Part shown: positions 22,735-31,618 of the stretch, one piece after another | Layout of the letters: each line of letters starts with the position of its first letter | Numbering within the stretch: position 1 is the stretch's first letter | DNA from: Sphingomonas sp. SCN 67-18 | GTDB lineage: Bacteria; Pseudomonadota; Alphaproteobacteria; Sphingomonadales; Sphingomonadaceae | Reading direction: 5' to 3' | DNA length: 64,000 nucleotides | Assembly: GCF_001724715.1 (NCBI RefSeq) | Contig: NZ_MEFG01000027.1 | Coordinates: forward strand, 147,886 to 211,885 | Position numbers and translations under genes: made by a program | The notes under the pieces: generated by a model | Seen by the model: only the letters and a program-made list of their open reading frames with translations | Database searches by the model: none | What the model was told of the DNA's origin: nothing

Positions 22735-22766
22735 TGCTGCCCCCGCGCTTTGCGAAGCGGGCAGCA
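22735..22766 (-). other. Intercistronic hairpin between sucD and sucA
   Basis: TGCTGCCC (22735-22742) pairs perfectly with GGGCAGCA (22759-22766) around a 16-base loop. It sits in the 96-base sucD-sucA gap with no T-run after it, so a processing or mRNA-stabilising hairpin is more likely than a terminator. Confidence 0.5.
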
Positions 22767-22782
22767 ATATGGTTCGCTTCCC

Positions 22783-23667
22783 TCAGCGCTTCAACAGGGC
22801 GGCCAGCGTGGTGCCCAGTTCCGACGGGCTGGCGGAGACGGTGATCCCGGCAGCTTCCATCGCGGCGATCTTGCTTTCGGCATCGCCCTTGCCGCCCGAC
22901 ACGATCGCGCCGGCGTGGCCCATGCGGCGGCCCGGAGGCGCGGTGCGGCCCGCGATGAAGCCGGCCATCGGCTTCTTGCGGCCGCGCTTCGCCTCGTCGA
23001 TCAGGAACTGCGCCGCCTGTTCCTCGGCGTCGCCGCCGATCTCGCCGATCATGATGATCGATTTGGTTTCATCGTCCGCCAGGAACAGTTCGAGCACGTC
23101 GATGAAATTGGTGCCGTTGACCGGATCGCCGCCGATGCCGACCGCGGTGGTCTGGCCAAGGCCCTCATTGGTGGTCTGGAACACAGCTTCATAGGTGAGC
23201 GTGCCGGAGCGCGAGACGACGCCCACCGAGCCCTTGGAGAAGATGTTGCCCGGCATGATGCCGATCTTGCATTCGCCCGGCGTCAGCACGCCCGGGCAGT
23301 TGGGGCCGATGAGCCGCGATTTCGAGCCGGAGAGCGCGCGCTTCACCTTCACCATGTCCAGCACCGGAATGCCTTCGGTGATGCACACGATGAGCGGCAC
23401 CTGCGCGTCGATGGCCTCCAGGATGGAATCGGCGGCGAAGGGCGGCGGCACGTAGATGACGGACGCATCCGCGCCGGTGGCGGACACCGCCTCGTGAACC
23501 GTGTTGAACACCGGCAGGCCGATATGCTGGGTGCCGCCCTTGCCGGGCGTGACGCCGCCGACCATCTGGGTGCCATAGGCCAGCGCCTGCTGGGTATGGA
23601 AGGTGCCGGTTTCCCCGGTCATGCCCTGCGTGATGACCTTGGTGTTCTTGTTGACGAGGATGCTCAT
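22783..23667 (-). CDS. sucD: Succinyl-CoA ligase alpha subunit
   Basis: A 294-residue subunit that carries the phosphohistidine and binds CoA in succinyl-CoA synthetase. The CoA site ([20 protein letters not shown]) and the phosphorylated His251 in [20 protein letters not shown] are present. An upstream extension of the frame overlaps mdh and is not real; ATG 23667 gives the normal start [15 protein letters not shown]. The partner beta-subunit gene sucC, usually directly upstream, is missing: mdh ends only 89 bases before this start. SucC must be encoded elsewhere. Confidence 0.96.
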   Translation of the reverse strand: MSILVNKNTKVITQGMTGETGTFHTQQALAYGTQMVGGVTPGKGGTQHIGLPVFNTVHEAVSATGADASVIYVPPPFAADSILEAIDAQVPLIVCITEGIPVLDMVKVKRALSGSKSRLIGPNCPGVLTPGECKIGIMPGNIFSKGSVGVVSRSGTLTYEAVFQTTNEGLGQTTAVGIGGDPVNGTNFIDVLELFLADDETKSIIMIGEIGGDAEEQAAQFLIDEAKRGRKKPMAGFIAGRTAPPGRRMGHAGAIVSGGKGDAESKIAAMEAAGITVSASPSELGTTLAALLKR

Positions 23668-23686
23668 GGGGTGGTGTCGTCCTTTG

Positions 23687-23728
23687 CCTCTGCCCAGGGG
23701 AGGTCCGCCCGTGATGGGCGGGCAGAGG
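23687..23728 (-). other. Intercistronic nested hairpin between mdh and sucD
   Basis: CCTCTGCCC (23687-23695) pairs with GGGCAGAGG (23720-23728). Between them is an inner CCGCCC / GGGCGG stem with a GTGAT loop, at about 23705-23721. The two stems compete for a few bases. No T-run follows. It occupies the place where sucC would normally lie and may be a processing site or a partial attenuator. Confidence 0.5.
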
Positions 23729-23756
23729 GCGCCATCACGGCGCCCCGTTAAACGGC

Positions 23757-24788
<1,032 letters not shown>

Positions 24789-24874
24789 TTAGGCCGGATA
24801 TGTTAACGCTTCAACAGCGAAATGTCGGAAAAAGGGGAAATCTTTGCGATTGCGAATTAGTTGCAATAAGAAGC

Positions 24875-25171
24875 TCAGTGGAGCGTCGGTTCACCCGCAA
24901 CCTCGCGCCGCTCGCCCGTTGCCGAGTCTTCCCACATCCTGAGCACGGCGCCGGATTCAGGATCAATCCGCCATTCGCCGGTGGTGAACCATTCCGGCCC
25001 GGGGCGTCCGCCGGTGCGCCGCCAGTAGCGTTTCCGCTCGATCAGCGCGGCGACGAAGGCGATGCCGATGACGATCATCAGCCAGTCTGAGCCGACGCCG
25101 ATCATCCACACCCCGCCCGCGATGAGCAGCAGCAGCGCCAGGAATGTCAGCATCGCATTACGCACGATCAT
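24875..25171 (-). CDS. Small membrane protein of unknown function
   Basis: A 98-residue protein with two adjacent membrane helices (about residues 5-45, including LTFLALLLLIAGGVWMIGVG and MIVIGIAFVAALI). A basic ERKRYWRRTG junction leads into a cytoplasmic or periplasmic tail (EWFTTGEWRIDPESGAVLRM). ATG 25171 has GGAG 8 bases ahead; the frame runs on upstream, but only inside zapE. It follows zapE on the same strand with 14 bases between, so is probably the last gene of the sdhB-thioesterase-zapE transcription unit. No family was recognised. Confidence 0.65.
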   Translation of the reverse strand: MIVRNAMLTFLALLLLIAGGVWMIGVGSDWLMIVIGIAFVAALIERKRYWRRTGGRPGPEWFTTGEWRIDPESGAVLRMWEDSATGERREVAGEPTLH

Positions 25172-25185
25172 GCCGGCGTCTCCGT

Positions 25186-26298
25186 TCAGCCCAGGCCGTG
25201 GCCGCCCGCCAGATAGCTGTCCGACTGCATTTCCATCAAGCGGCTGACGGTGCGGTCGAACTCGAAGCGGCCGTCGCCCGCCTCGTAGAGATGTGCCGGC
25301 TCCGCGTCCGCCGCGGCGAGCAGCTTGACGCCATGTTCGTAGAGCGCGTCGATCAGCGTCACGAAACGCGCCGCCTCGTTGCGGTTCTCCGGCCCGAGCT
25401 TTGGAATGCCGACCAGGATGATGCTGTGGAACCGCCGCGCGATGGCCAGATAATCGGCCGCGCCCCGCGCCTCGCCGCACAGCCGCTTGAACGAGAAGAC
25501 GGCGACGCCCTTCAGGCTTTTGGGGACATGGATAGTGCGCCCGCCGCCCAGCGGAACATCTTCCGTCGGCACATGGGCGCGGTCTTCCGGCGGATAATCG
25601 GTCAGCTTGAAGAAAGCCTCGCTGAGCGCCCTGGTGGCCGCCGGGCCGTTGGGGACATGCCAGGTCCTGACCCCGCTCAGCCGCTGCAGCCGGTAATCGG
25701 TCGGCCCGTTGAGCGGGATGACGTCCAGCCGCTCCTCGATCAGCGCGATGAAGGGCAGGAAATGCTCGCGGTTCAGCCCGTCCTTGTAGAGATCGGCCGG
25801 GGGGCGGTTGGAGGTGGTGACGACCGTGACCCCCGCGCCGATCAACGCCGTGAACAGGCGCGACAGGATCATCGCGTCGGCGGAGTTGTTGACCACCATC
25901 TCGTCGAAGGCGATCAGCCGCGCCTCGCCCTTCAGCGCCTCCGCCACCGCCGGGATGGGATCACCCGCTTCCTTGTCGCGCTCCACCCGCAGCCGGGCGT
26001 GCACCTCGATCATGAATTCATGGAAATGGACGCGGCGCTTGCGGTTGATCTGCACGCTGTCGAAGAACAGGTCCATCAGCATCGATTTGCCGCGCCCGAC
26101 CCCGCCCCACATGTAGATGCCGCGCGGCACCTCCGGCCGGGTGCGGCCCAGCCGCCACAACAGGCTGCCGCGCCGGGGCGACGCCTCCAGCGCGTCGGCC
26201 AGCACGTCCAGCCGCGCGGCGGCGGCGGCCTGCTCCGGGTCCGGGCGCAGCTCGCCATGCGCGACCAGCGCATCATAGCGCTCGACGATCCGGCTCAT
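25186..26298 (-). CDS. zapE: Cell division protein ZapE (AFG1-like ATPase)
   Basis: A 370-residue AAA-like ATPase. The N-terminal helices are followed by the Walker A motif MWGGVGRGKSML (about 63-74), a Walker B-like LIAFDEMVVNN, and the sensor region TVVTTSNRPPADLYKDGLNR, all typical of AFG1/ZapE. In E. coli ZapE associates with the Z-ring under stress; mitochondrial AFG1 helps quality control of respiratory complexes. Its position in one run with sdhB and a thioesterase fits the conserved alphaproteobacterial link between this ATPase and respiratory genes. The ATG overlaps the stop of the thioesterase gene (ATGA). Confidence 0.92.
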   Translation of the reverse strand: MSRIVERYDALVAHGELRPDPEQAAAAARLDVLADALEASPRRGSLLWRLGRTRPEVPRGIYMWGGVGRGKSMLMDLFFDSVQINRKRRVHFHEFMIEVHARLRVERDKEAGDPIPAVAEALKGEARLIAFDEMVVNNSADAMILSRLFTALIGAGVTVVTTSNRPPADLYKDGLNREHFLPFIALIEERLDVIPLNGPTDYRLQRLSGVRTWHVPNGPAATRALSEAFFKLTDYPPEDRAHVPTEDVPLGGGRTIHVPKSLKGVAVFSFKRLCGEARGAADYLAIARRFHSIILVGIPKLGPENRNEAARFVTLIDALYEHGVKLLAAADAEPAHLYEAGDGRFEFDRTVSRLMEMQSDSYLAGGHGLG

Positions 26299-26747
26299 CG
26301 CGGCCTTGCGGGTTTGCGGATGGTGCCGGCGAAGGCGGCGACGCGGTGGTCCCCCGCCTGGGTGACCAGCCCGCGCAGGAACAGCAGCCGCCCGGTTTCG
26401 CGCAGCAATTCCACCTCTGCGTCCAGCGGCTCGCCGATCCGGCCGCCGCCGATGAACTGGGTGGACAGATCGAGCGTCACCGCCCCGGCCGCGTCGATCA
26501 GCCCAAAGCTGCGCGAGGCGGCGAACATCGCCATGTCGATAAAGGCCAGCGTGACGCCGCCATGGACATTGTCCTGCAGGTTGGAATGGCCGCGTTCCGG
26601 GAACATCCGCACCCGCGCGCGCCCTTCGCCCTCGCCCCGCACGAGCAGCCGGCCCATCACCGCGTTGAAACGGCTGGCGTCCGTCAACGTCCAGCGCATC
26701 CAGCCGGGATTTTCAGGATCCGGCGCGTAGGTGAAGGCAGGCGTCAC
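26295..26747 (-). CDS. PaaI-family (hotdog-fold) thioesterase
   Basis: A 150-residue hotdog-fold protein, probably hydrolysing an acyl-CoA or aryl-CoA thioester. The signature N-x-x-G-x-x-H-G-G is seen as NLQDNVHGGVTLAFIDMAMF, with the catalytic Asp/Glu-type residue expected in the following helix (FIDMA). VTLDLSTQFIGGGRIGEPLD is the usual second half. A GTG start gives MTPAFTYAPDPENPGWMRW. The gene is 46 bases downstream of sdhB and overlaps zapE by 4 bases. Substrate is unknown. Confidence 0.85.
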   Translation of the reverse strand: MTPAFTYAPDPENPGWMRWTLTDASRFNAVMGRLLVRGEGEGRARVRMFPERGHSNLQDNVHGGVTLAFIDMAMFAASRSFGLIDAAGAVTLDLSTQFIGGGRIGEPLDAEVELLRETGRLLFLRGLVTQAGDHRVAAFAGTIRKPARPR

Positions 26748-26793
26748 GCCGGAACCCCTGTCGGACCAGGCCGCAGCCGCGCCCCGACGCGGA

Positions 26794-27579
26794 TCAGACC
26801 GTGCGCTCCACCACCATCTTCTTCAATTCCGCGATCGCCTTGGCCGGGTTCAACCCCTTGGGGCAGACATTGGAGCAGTTCATGATCGTGTGGCAGCGGT
26901 AGAGGCGGAAGGGATCTTCCAGCTCGTCCAGCCGCTCGCCGGTCATCTCGTCGCGGCTGTCGGCCAGCCAGCGATAGGCCTGGAGCAGGATGGCGGGGCC
27001 GAGGAACTTGTCGCTGTTCCACCAGTAGCTGGGGCAGGAGGTGGAGCAGCAGGCGCACAGGATGCATTCGTACAGCCCGTCAAGCTTGGCGCGGTCTTCC
27101 GGCGATTGCAGCCGTTCCTTGCCCGAGGGCGGCGGCGACACGGTTTGCAGCCAGGGCTGGATCGACGAATATTGCGCGTAGAAATGGGTGAAATCGGGCA
27201 CCAGATCCTTCACCACCTCCATATGCGGCAGCGGCGTGATGCGGACTTCCTTGTTGCAGTCCTCGATGGCGTGGGTGCAGGCCAGCGTGTTGCGGCCGTC
27301 GATGTTCATCGCGCAGGACCCGCAAATTCCCTCGCGGCACGAGCGGCGGAAGGTGAGCGACGAATCCTGCTCGCTCTTCATCTTGATCAGCGCATCGAGC
27401 ACCATCGGCCCGGTATCGTCCAGATCCAGCTCGAACGAGTCGTAGCGCGGATTCTCGCCGCTGTCGGGATCGTAGCGATAGACCTTGAAAGTGCGGGTGC
27501 GGGCGGCGCCTTCCGGGGCTTTGTGGACTTCCCCCTTCTTCTTGATCCTGCTGTTCGCCGGCAGCGTAAATTCAGCCAT
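26794..27579 (-). CDS. sdhB: Succinate dehydrogenase iron-sulfur subunit
   Basis: A 261-residue subunit of complex II that relays electrons from SdhA's FAD to ubiquinone. All three clusters have their cysteines: [2Fe-2S] in [13 protein letters not shown] and TLAC; [4Fe-4S] in [12 protein letters not shown]; and [3Fe-4S] in [17 protein letters not shown]. It is oddly separated from sdhC-sdhD-sdhA by four unrelated genes (27681-31567), two of which also run on the minus strand between them. It therefore needs its own promoter in the 100-base region upstream, or read-through. Confidence 0.97.
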   Translation of the reverse strand: MAEFTLPANSRIKKKGEVHKAPEGAARTRTFKVYRYDPDSGENPRYDSFELDLDDTGPMVLDALIKMKSEQDSSLTFRRSCREGICGSCAMNIDGRNTLACTHAIEDCNKEVRITPLPHMEVVKDLVPDFTHFYAQYSSIQPWLQTVSPPPSGKERLQSPEDRAKLDGLYECILCACCSTSCPSYWWNSDKFLGPAILLQAYRWLADSRDEMTGERLDELEDPFRLYRCHTIMNCSNVCPKGLNPAKAIAELKKMVVERTV

Positions 27580-27680
27580 GAAAGAGATTCCTGCGCGCTC
27601 TGGTCTATCTTGCGACTGCGGCTATGCCTTTCGCGCCGCCTGTGCAAGCCATCAGCGCGCCAAAAATTGTCCCGCCCCGC

Positions 27681-28493
27681 TTATCGGCGCGGTTCGCGGC
27701 CCGCCAATATCGCCTCGGCAAGCGCATGATCGGCAAGGCTGTCGACATCGATGCAGGCCTCCGCCCGGTCCAGCACCACCGCCGCGGCGGCGACCCCCAG
27801 CCGCCGCCCGGCCCAGCGCATCGCCCCGTGCAGCGTCAGGATGCGCAGGCCGACCGCCGCCAGCATCAGCGGGCCGAACGCGCCGATGACCGCCCGGCCG
27901 CGCTTGCGCTGCTGCTCTATCGTCCGCCACAGCGCCAGCACGCGCTCCGCCCCCGGGCCGCCGAACCAGAACAGGTTTGCGCCGGAATAGGCCCCGCCCC
28001 GGAATTTCAGCCAGGTCCGCCGGTTGGCGGGATAGGCGGCGAGCAGCGTCCGCCGTTCGACCAGCGCCACCGCGACGTCGGCGCGTGACGACGCCGCCCC
28101 GCGCGCGAATGCCGCGACGGTCGGCGCGTCGAGCAACGCATTGTCGGCGGTGGTGACGAGATAGGGATAGGCGCCGCCGGTCGCCGCGATCGCCTCCACC
28201 ACCGCGCCGCTCACCGAGTCGCCGACGGTGAGGAAACGCACCTGCGGGTTGGCGCCGCACCAGTCCGCGCCCAGCCCGGCCTGAAGCTGCGCAATGTCCT
28301 GCGCGGCGATGACGATTGGCCCAACCTCAGTACTGGCCGCCAGCGTGGCGACCACCCGATCGATCATCGTCCGGCCGCCCAGCCGGATCAGCGCCTTCAC
28401 CGGCTCATCGAAATGCGCGGCCAGCGGGTCCACCCCGGGCCGGCTGCCGGCAAGCAGGATTGCGGTGACGGGGGCAGGCGCGGACGAGTCCAT
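27681..28493 (-). CDS. MobA-like nucleotidyltransferase of unknown substrate
   Basis: A 270-residue GT-A fold nucleotidyltransferase. The start VTAILLAGSRPG is the nucleotide-binding loop, followed by DEPVKALIRLGGRTMIDRVV with the usual Lys. VTTADNALLDAPTVAAFARG holds the metal-binding Asp-x-Ala-x-Leu-Leu region. ATG 28493 was chosen because the longer frame uses a TTG and lacks conserved residues. It is divergent from the CDP-alcohol phosphotransferase gene and near a second cytidylyltransferase, so it probably activates a sugar, polyol or inositol phosphate for the same pathway. It might instead be a MobA-type molybdopterin enzyme, but the Gly-rich loop is atypical and no molybdenum genes are near. 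Confidence 0.65.
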   Translation of the reverse strand: MDSSAPAPVTAILLAGSRPGVDPLAAHFDEPVKALIRLGGRTMIDRVVATLAASTEVGPIVIAAQDIAQLQAGLGADWCGANPQVRFLTVGDSVSGAVVEAIAATGGAYPYLVTTADNALLDAPTVAAFARGAASSRADVAVALVERRTLLAAYPANRRTWLKFRGGAYSGANLFWFGGPGAERVLALWRTIEQQRKRGRAVIGAFGPLMLAAVGLRILTLHGAMRWAGRRLGVAAAAVVLDRAEACIDVDSLADHALAEAILAGREPRR

Positions 28494-28615
28494 AGGACAG
28501 GCGCTATCCGATCCGTCCGCCGCCGCCAAGCGGGAGCGGATGGGCGCCTGTGCGCCGTTGCGCCCGCCACCGGCCCGCTTTAGGGACAGGAGTTCAACGA
28601 TTGTGATCGGTCAAC

Positions 28616-29740
28616 TTGAACACAGCCAAACCCTCCGTCCGCCGCGTCGGCCGGAACGAGACGACGCTCTGGGGCATGAGCTCCGCCGAACGCGTCCGCC
28701 GCATCGCCACCGCCGCCGCGCTCCCCATAGACGATGAAGGCCGGCAATCGCCGCAATTGCTGGTCGATCTGGGCTATGCCTTCGATCCGCTCTGGCTGGC
28801 CCATCTGGCGGGACGGCCTGGCGCGGTGCTGACGCTGGGCGGCCGGGCGGTGATCGCCCATGTCGGCGATCCGGCCGTCGCCGACATGGTGGCCGCCGCC
28901 ATGGCGCATGGCGATGCGCTGCCGGACGGCACGGCGCTGGAGGTCATCGCCTTCGAGACCGGCGGGCGCATCTACAACACGGCGCTGCGCAAGCTGGAGC
29001 AGCCCTTCGTTGAGCGGCTGGAGCCGGACAGCGTGCGCGCCATAGAACGGAAAAGCTATCAGGGCGCCTATAAGGGCGTCACCGACATATTGACCAAATA
29101 TCTCTGGCCGCAATGGGCCTTTCTGCTCACCCGCGTCGCGGCGCGGATCGGCATCAGCCCCAATGGCGTGACCGCGATCGGCGCGGTGCTGTGCGTGATC
29201 GCCACCCTGCTGTTCTGGCGGGGGGATTATTGGCCCGGGCTGGCGGCGGGGCTGGCCTTCATGGTGCTCGACACGGTGGACGGCAAGCTGGCGCGCTGCA
29301 CCATCACATCCTCATGGTGGGGCAATATATTCGACCATGGCATGGACCTGATCCACCCGCCCTTCTGGTGGTTTGCCTGGGCGGTGGGGCTGGGCGCGTG
29401 GGGACTGGCCTTCACGCCGACGATATTCTGGGCCGTGCAGGCGATATTGTTCGCGGGCTATGTGCTGCAAAGGCTGATCGAAGGCGCGTTCATCAAGGCG
29501 TTCGGCATGCACATCCATGTCTGGCGGAAATGCGATTCCGATTTCCGGCTGGTGACGGCGCGGCGCAACCCCAACATGGCGATCCTGTTCTTCGCCATGC
29601 TGTTCGCCCGGCCCGATATCGGCCTGCTGGCGGTGACGGGCTGGACCGTGCTTTCGCTGCTGGTCCACGCGGTGCAGTTCATCCAGGCGGCGGCGGCGCG
29701 GCGGCGCGGCGAGACGCTGACATCCTGGCTGGCCGGTTAG
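28616..29740 (+). CDS. CDP-alcohol phosphatidyltransferase family protein with an N-terminal extension
   Basis: A 374-residue integral membrane enzyme. The catalytic motif D-x2-D-G-x2-A-R-x8-G-x3-D-x3-D is fully intact at residues 219-244 (DTVDGKLARC, then GNIFDHGMD). It should therefore join the phosphate of a CDP-alcohol to a second alcohol. About six membrane helices lie at 160-365. The first ~150 residues are a soluble domain (VRRVGRNETTLWGMSSAERV ... FETGGRIYNTALRKLEQPF) unlike the minimal family members; it may bind the acceptor. The in-frame start is uncertain: TTG 28616 keeps this conserved-looking region but lacks a good Shine-Dalgarno; ATG 28676 is the alternative. It converges on the next gene with a 4-base overlap. 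Confidence 0.75.
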   Translation: MNTAKPSVRRVGRNETTLWGMSSAERVRRIATAAALPIDDEGRQSPQLLVDLGYAFDPLWLAHLAGRPGAVLTLGGRAVIAHVGDPAVADMVAAAMAHGDALPDGTALEVIAFETGGRIYNTALRKLEQPFVERLEPDSVRAIERKSYQGAYKGVTDILTKYLWPQWAFLLTRVAARIGISPNGVTAIGAVLCVIATLLFWRGDYWPGLAAGLAFMVLDTVDGKLARCTITSSWWGNIFDHGMDLIHPPFWWFAWAVGLGAWGLAFTPTIFWAVQAILFAGYVLQRLIEGAFIKAFGMHIHVWRKCDSDFRLVTARRNPNMAILFFAMLFARPDIGLLAVTGWTVLSLLVHAVQFIQAAAARRRGETLTSWLAG

Positions 29741-30858
29741 CGCGCCAGCGCGGCGACGATCTCACGCGCGGCGCGGCGCGGCGCATCCGCGCTGCGATCG
29801 CCCAGCGCGGTGGCGGCGAAGCGGGCCTGGAGATCGCGGTAGCCGGCATGGCGCGCGGGCGCGGCCTCTATCGCTGCCCACAGCGCCTCCACATCGGTGA
29901 CGCAGTCGCCATAGGGCTGGTAGCCGCCCTCTTCCGCGCTGCGCCAGCTTATGCCGGGCGATTGCAATATCACGCATGGGCGAGGCCGGATCAGATATTC
30001 CGCGATCTGGCTGGAGCTGTCGCCGAGATATATGTCGGCGGCGGCGGTATAGCTGCCGTCCACCATGGCGAAGCTGCCGCAATCGACATGGACGTGCGGC
30101 AGGCCGCCCAGCGATTCGAGCAGCGCCTGCGCCGTATCATCCCGCTCGAACAGGCGCTGGTGCGGGGCGAGAATGACATTGTAGCGGTCCTGATCCGCCA
30201 GCATCGTCGCGATCCGCCGCCCCCAATCCCACCAGGACGAGAAACGGCGCTGCCAGTGCGGCACGTAGAGGATGGTCGGCCTGTCCACGGGAAACAGATC
30301 GGCCCGGGCGCGCGACGGCGCGAAGCTGGCCTTCATATAGCCCGTGACCGCGATCCGCTCCGCAGCGATGCCGTTGGCGAGATGTTCCGCCATGTGGAGG
30401 GCGCTGGGCACCATCAGCCGGTAAGCGCATTTCAGCCTGCCGTCCCGATTATAGACGAGGGGCCCCGAGCCATGCGTGGTCATGATGAAGCGCGCACGCG
30501 CCGGCAGGATGCGCGGGATCCACAGGCTGGTCTGCTCCGCGCAGAGCACGACCGGCACCCGCGCCAGGCGCGGCGCGAGGCGCAGCAGCATCGGCAGCTT
30601 TGCCGGCAGCGGCGGATTGACGCCGGCCGGGCCGTTTTCCAGCCGTCTGAACCCCGGCGCGCGGCGCAGGCGGATGGCGCCGTGATCGGCGGTGAGCCAT
30701 GACCGGATCAGCGCCTCATGGGCCGAGGTGCTGACCCACAGGTCTATGGCGAGATCGGGATGGTCGCGCGCCAGCCGGTCCACGATCGGCCAGAGATGCG
30801 GGATCAGCAGCATCTCGCCCAGCCAGAGCACCGCCACGTCGGCGCGCCGGGCCTTCAT
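29737..30858 (-). CDS. CDP-glycerol glycerophosphotransferase-like (TagB/TagF family) enzyme
   Basis: A 373-residue soluble GT-B-like protein. The C-terminal half shows the family's donor-binding features: TILYVPHWQRRFSSWWDWGR, NVILAPHQRLFER and ADIYLGDSSSQIAEYLIRP (the counterpart of the TagF TDYSS motif). Other members transfer glycerol- or ribitol-phosphate from the CDP form onto a membrane glycan in teichoic acid or capsule synthesis. Here the lipid or glycan acceptor is unknown. It is 4 bases downstream of a cytidylyltransferase, its probable donor-supplying partner. No membrane helices; the N-terminal ~180 residues (AVLWLGEMLLIPHLWPIVDR) form the acceptor-binding half. Confidence 0.75.
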   Translation of the reverse strand: MKARRADVAVLWLGEMLLIPHLWPIVDRLARDHPDLAIDLWVSTSAHEALIRSWLTADHGAIRLRRAPGFRRLENGPAGVNPPLPAKLPMLLRLAPRLARVPVVLCAEQTSLWIPRILPARARFIMTTHGSGPLVYNRDGRLKCAYRLMVPSALHMAEHLANGIAAERIAVTGYMKASFAPSRARADLFPVDRPTILYVPHWQRRFSSWWDWGRRIATMLADQDRYNVILAPHQRLFERDDTAQALLESLGGLPHVHVDCGSFAMVDGSYTAAADIYLGDSSSQIAEYLIRPRPCVILQSPGISWRSAEEGGYQPYGDCVTDVEALWAAIEAAPARHAGYRDLQARFAATALGDRSADAPRRAAREIVAALAR

Positions 30859-30862
30859 CCGC

Positions 30863-31567
30863 CTAGCCCCGCCATCCGGCGATATCCTCCGGCCGGTCGA
30901 TCTCCGCCCAGCCGCCGCCCCGGATCAGCAGCGGGCGGACGGGCTGGCGCTGCGCGATCTCGTGGACGATCTGGTGATGGAAGCTGCGGATGCCGTCTTC
31001 CCGGGCGATCACCGCATCCAGCATGGCGCGATAGGCGCCGCCGTCCTGCCGGGCGACGATGAAGCCGAGCGAACGGTGATGCGCGGCCGCCGGATCGAGG
31101 GTCTTGGCGACGGCGGTGACCACCCCGTCGCTGACCGCGACCAGCATGTCGTCCTGCTCGGCATGGGCGATCGGCTCCACGAACAGGCCGATGCCGGGCG
31201 CGTCGTCGGCCAGCCCGGCGCGGATCAGCGCCGGTGTGTAGACGGTGTCGCCGTTGACGATCACGAAATCGCCGGCCAGCGCGTCGCGCGCGGCCCAGAC
31301 GCTGCCGATGCTGCTCGACACCGCCCAGAAGGGGTTGATCCGCAATTCAGCGTCGCCGCCGCGCGCGGCGAGGTGCGCGGCCAGCCGGTCCGCCCGATAG
31401 CCGCCGACGACGATCCGCCGCCGCACGCCGGCCGCCGCCAGCGCATCGAGCTGATGGTCGATGATCGCCTTGCCGCCGACCTCGATCAGGCATTTCGGCC
31501 GGTCGATGGTCAGCGGCAGCAGGCGCGATCCCTGTCCGGCGCTCAGGATGACGGCCGTGTCGATCAT
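30863..31567 (-). CDS. Sugar/alcohol-phosphate cytidylyltransferase-type nucleotidyltransferase
   Basis: A 234-residue nucleotidyltransferase. It has the loop AVILSAGQGSRLLPLTIDRP, then K-CLIEVGGKAIIDHQLD. The metal-binding region is FVIVNGDTVYTPALI. This matches the LicC/inositol-1-phosphate cytidylyltransferase/RfbA group, with a short length like the CTP-using members. It most likely makes a CDP- or NDP-activated alcohol for the downstream TagB/TagF-like enzyme (4-base gap, one transcript) or the CDP-alcohol phosphotransferase. The substrate (choline-P, inositol-P, glycerol-P, or a sugar-P) cannot be told from sequence alone. Confidence 0.75.
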   Translation of the reverse strand: MIDTAVILSAGQGSRLLPLTIDRPKCLIEVGGKAIIDHQLDALAAAGVRRRIVVGGYRADRLAAHLAARGGDAELRINPFWAVSSSIGSVWAARDALAGDFVIVNGDTVYTPALIRAGLADDAPGIGLFVEPIAHAEQDDMLVAVSDGVVTAVAKTLDPAAAHHRSLGFIVARQDGGAYRAMLDAVIAREDGIRSFHHQIVHEIAQRQPVRPLLIRGGGWAEIDRPEDIAGWRG

Positions 31568-31583
31568 CGCTTGTCATCCATGG

Positions 31584-31612
31584 CCATGAAAGGGCGGACC
31601 GCCTTCATGGCA
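31584..31612. terminator. Strong hairpin at the end of sdhCDA
   Basis: GCCATGAA (31584-31591) pairs with TTCATGGC (31605-31612), and the interior GGCGG/CCGCC extends the stem. It lies between the sdhA stop and the start of the next minus-strand gene and lacks a T-run. It probably stabilises the sdh mRNA end or weakens read-through into the nucleotidyltransferase gene. Confidence 0.5.
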
Positions 31613-31618
31613 GGCCGA

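Noticed and set aside
23668..23756. Hidden or truncated sucC between mdh and sucD
   Set aside because: The gap is 89 bases and carries only the nested hairpin; no ATP-grasp residues are encodable.
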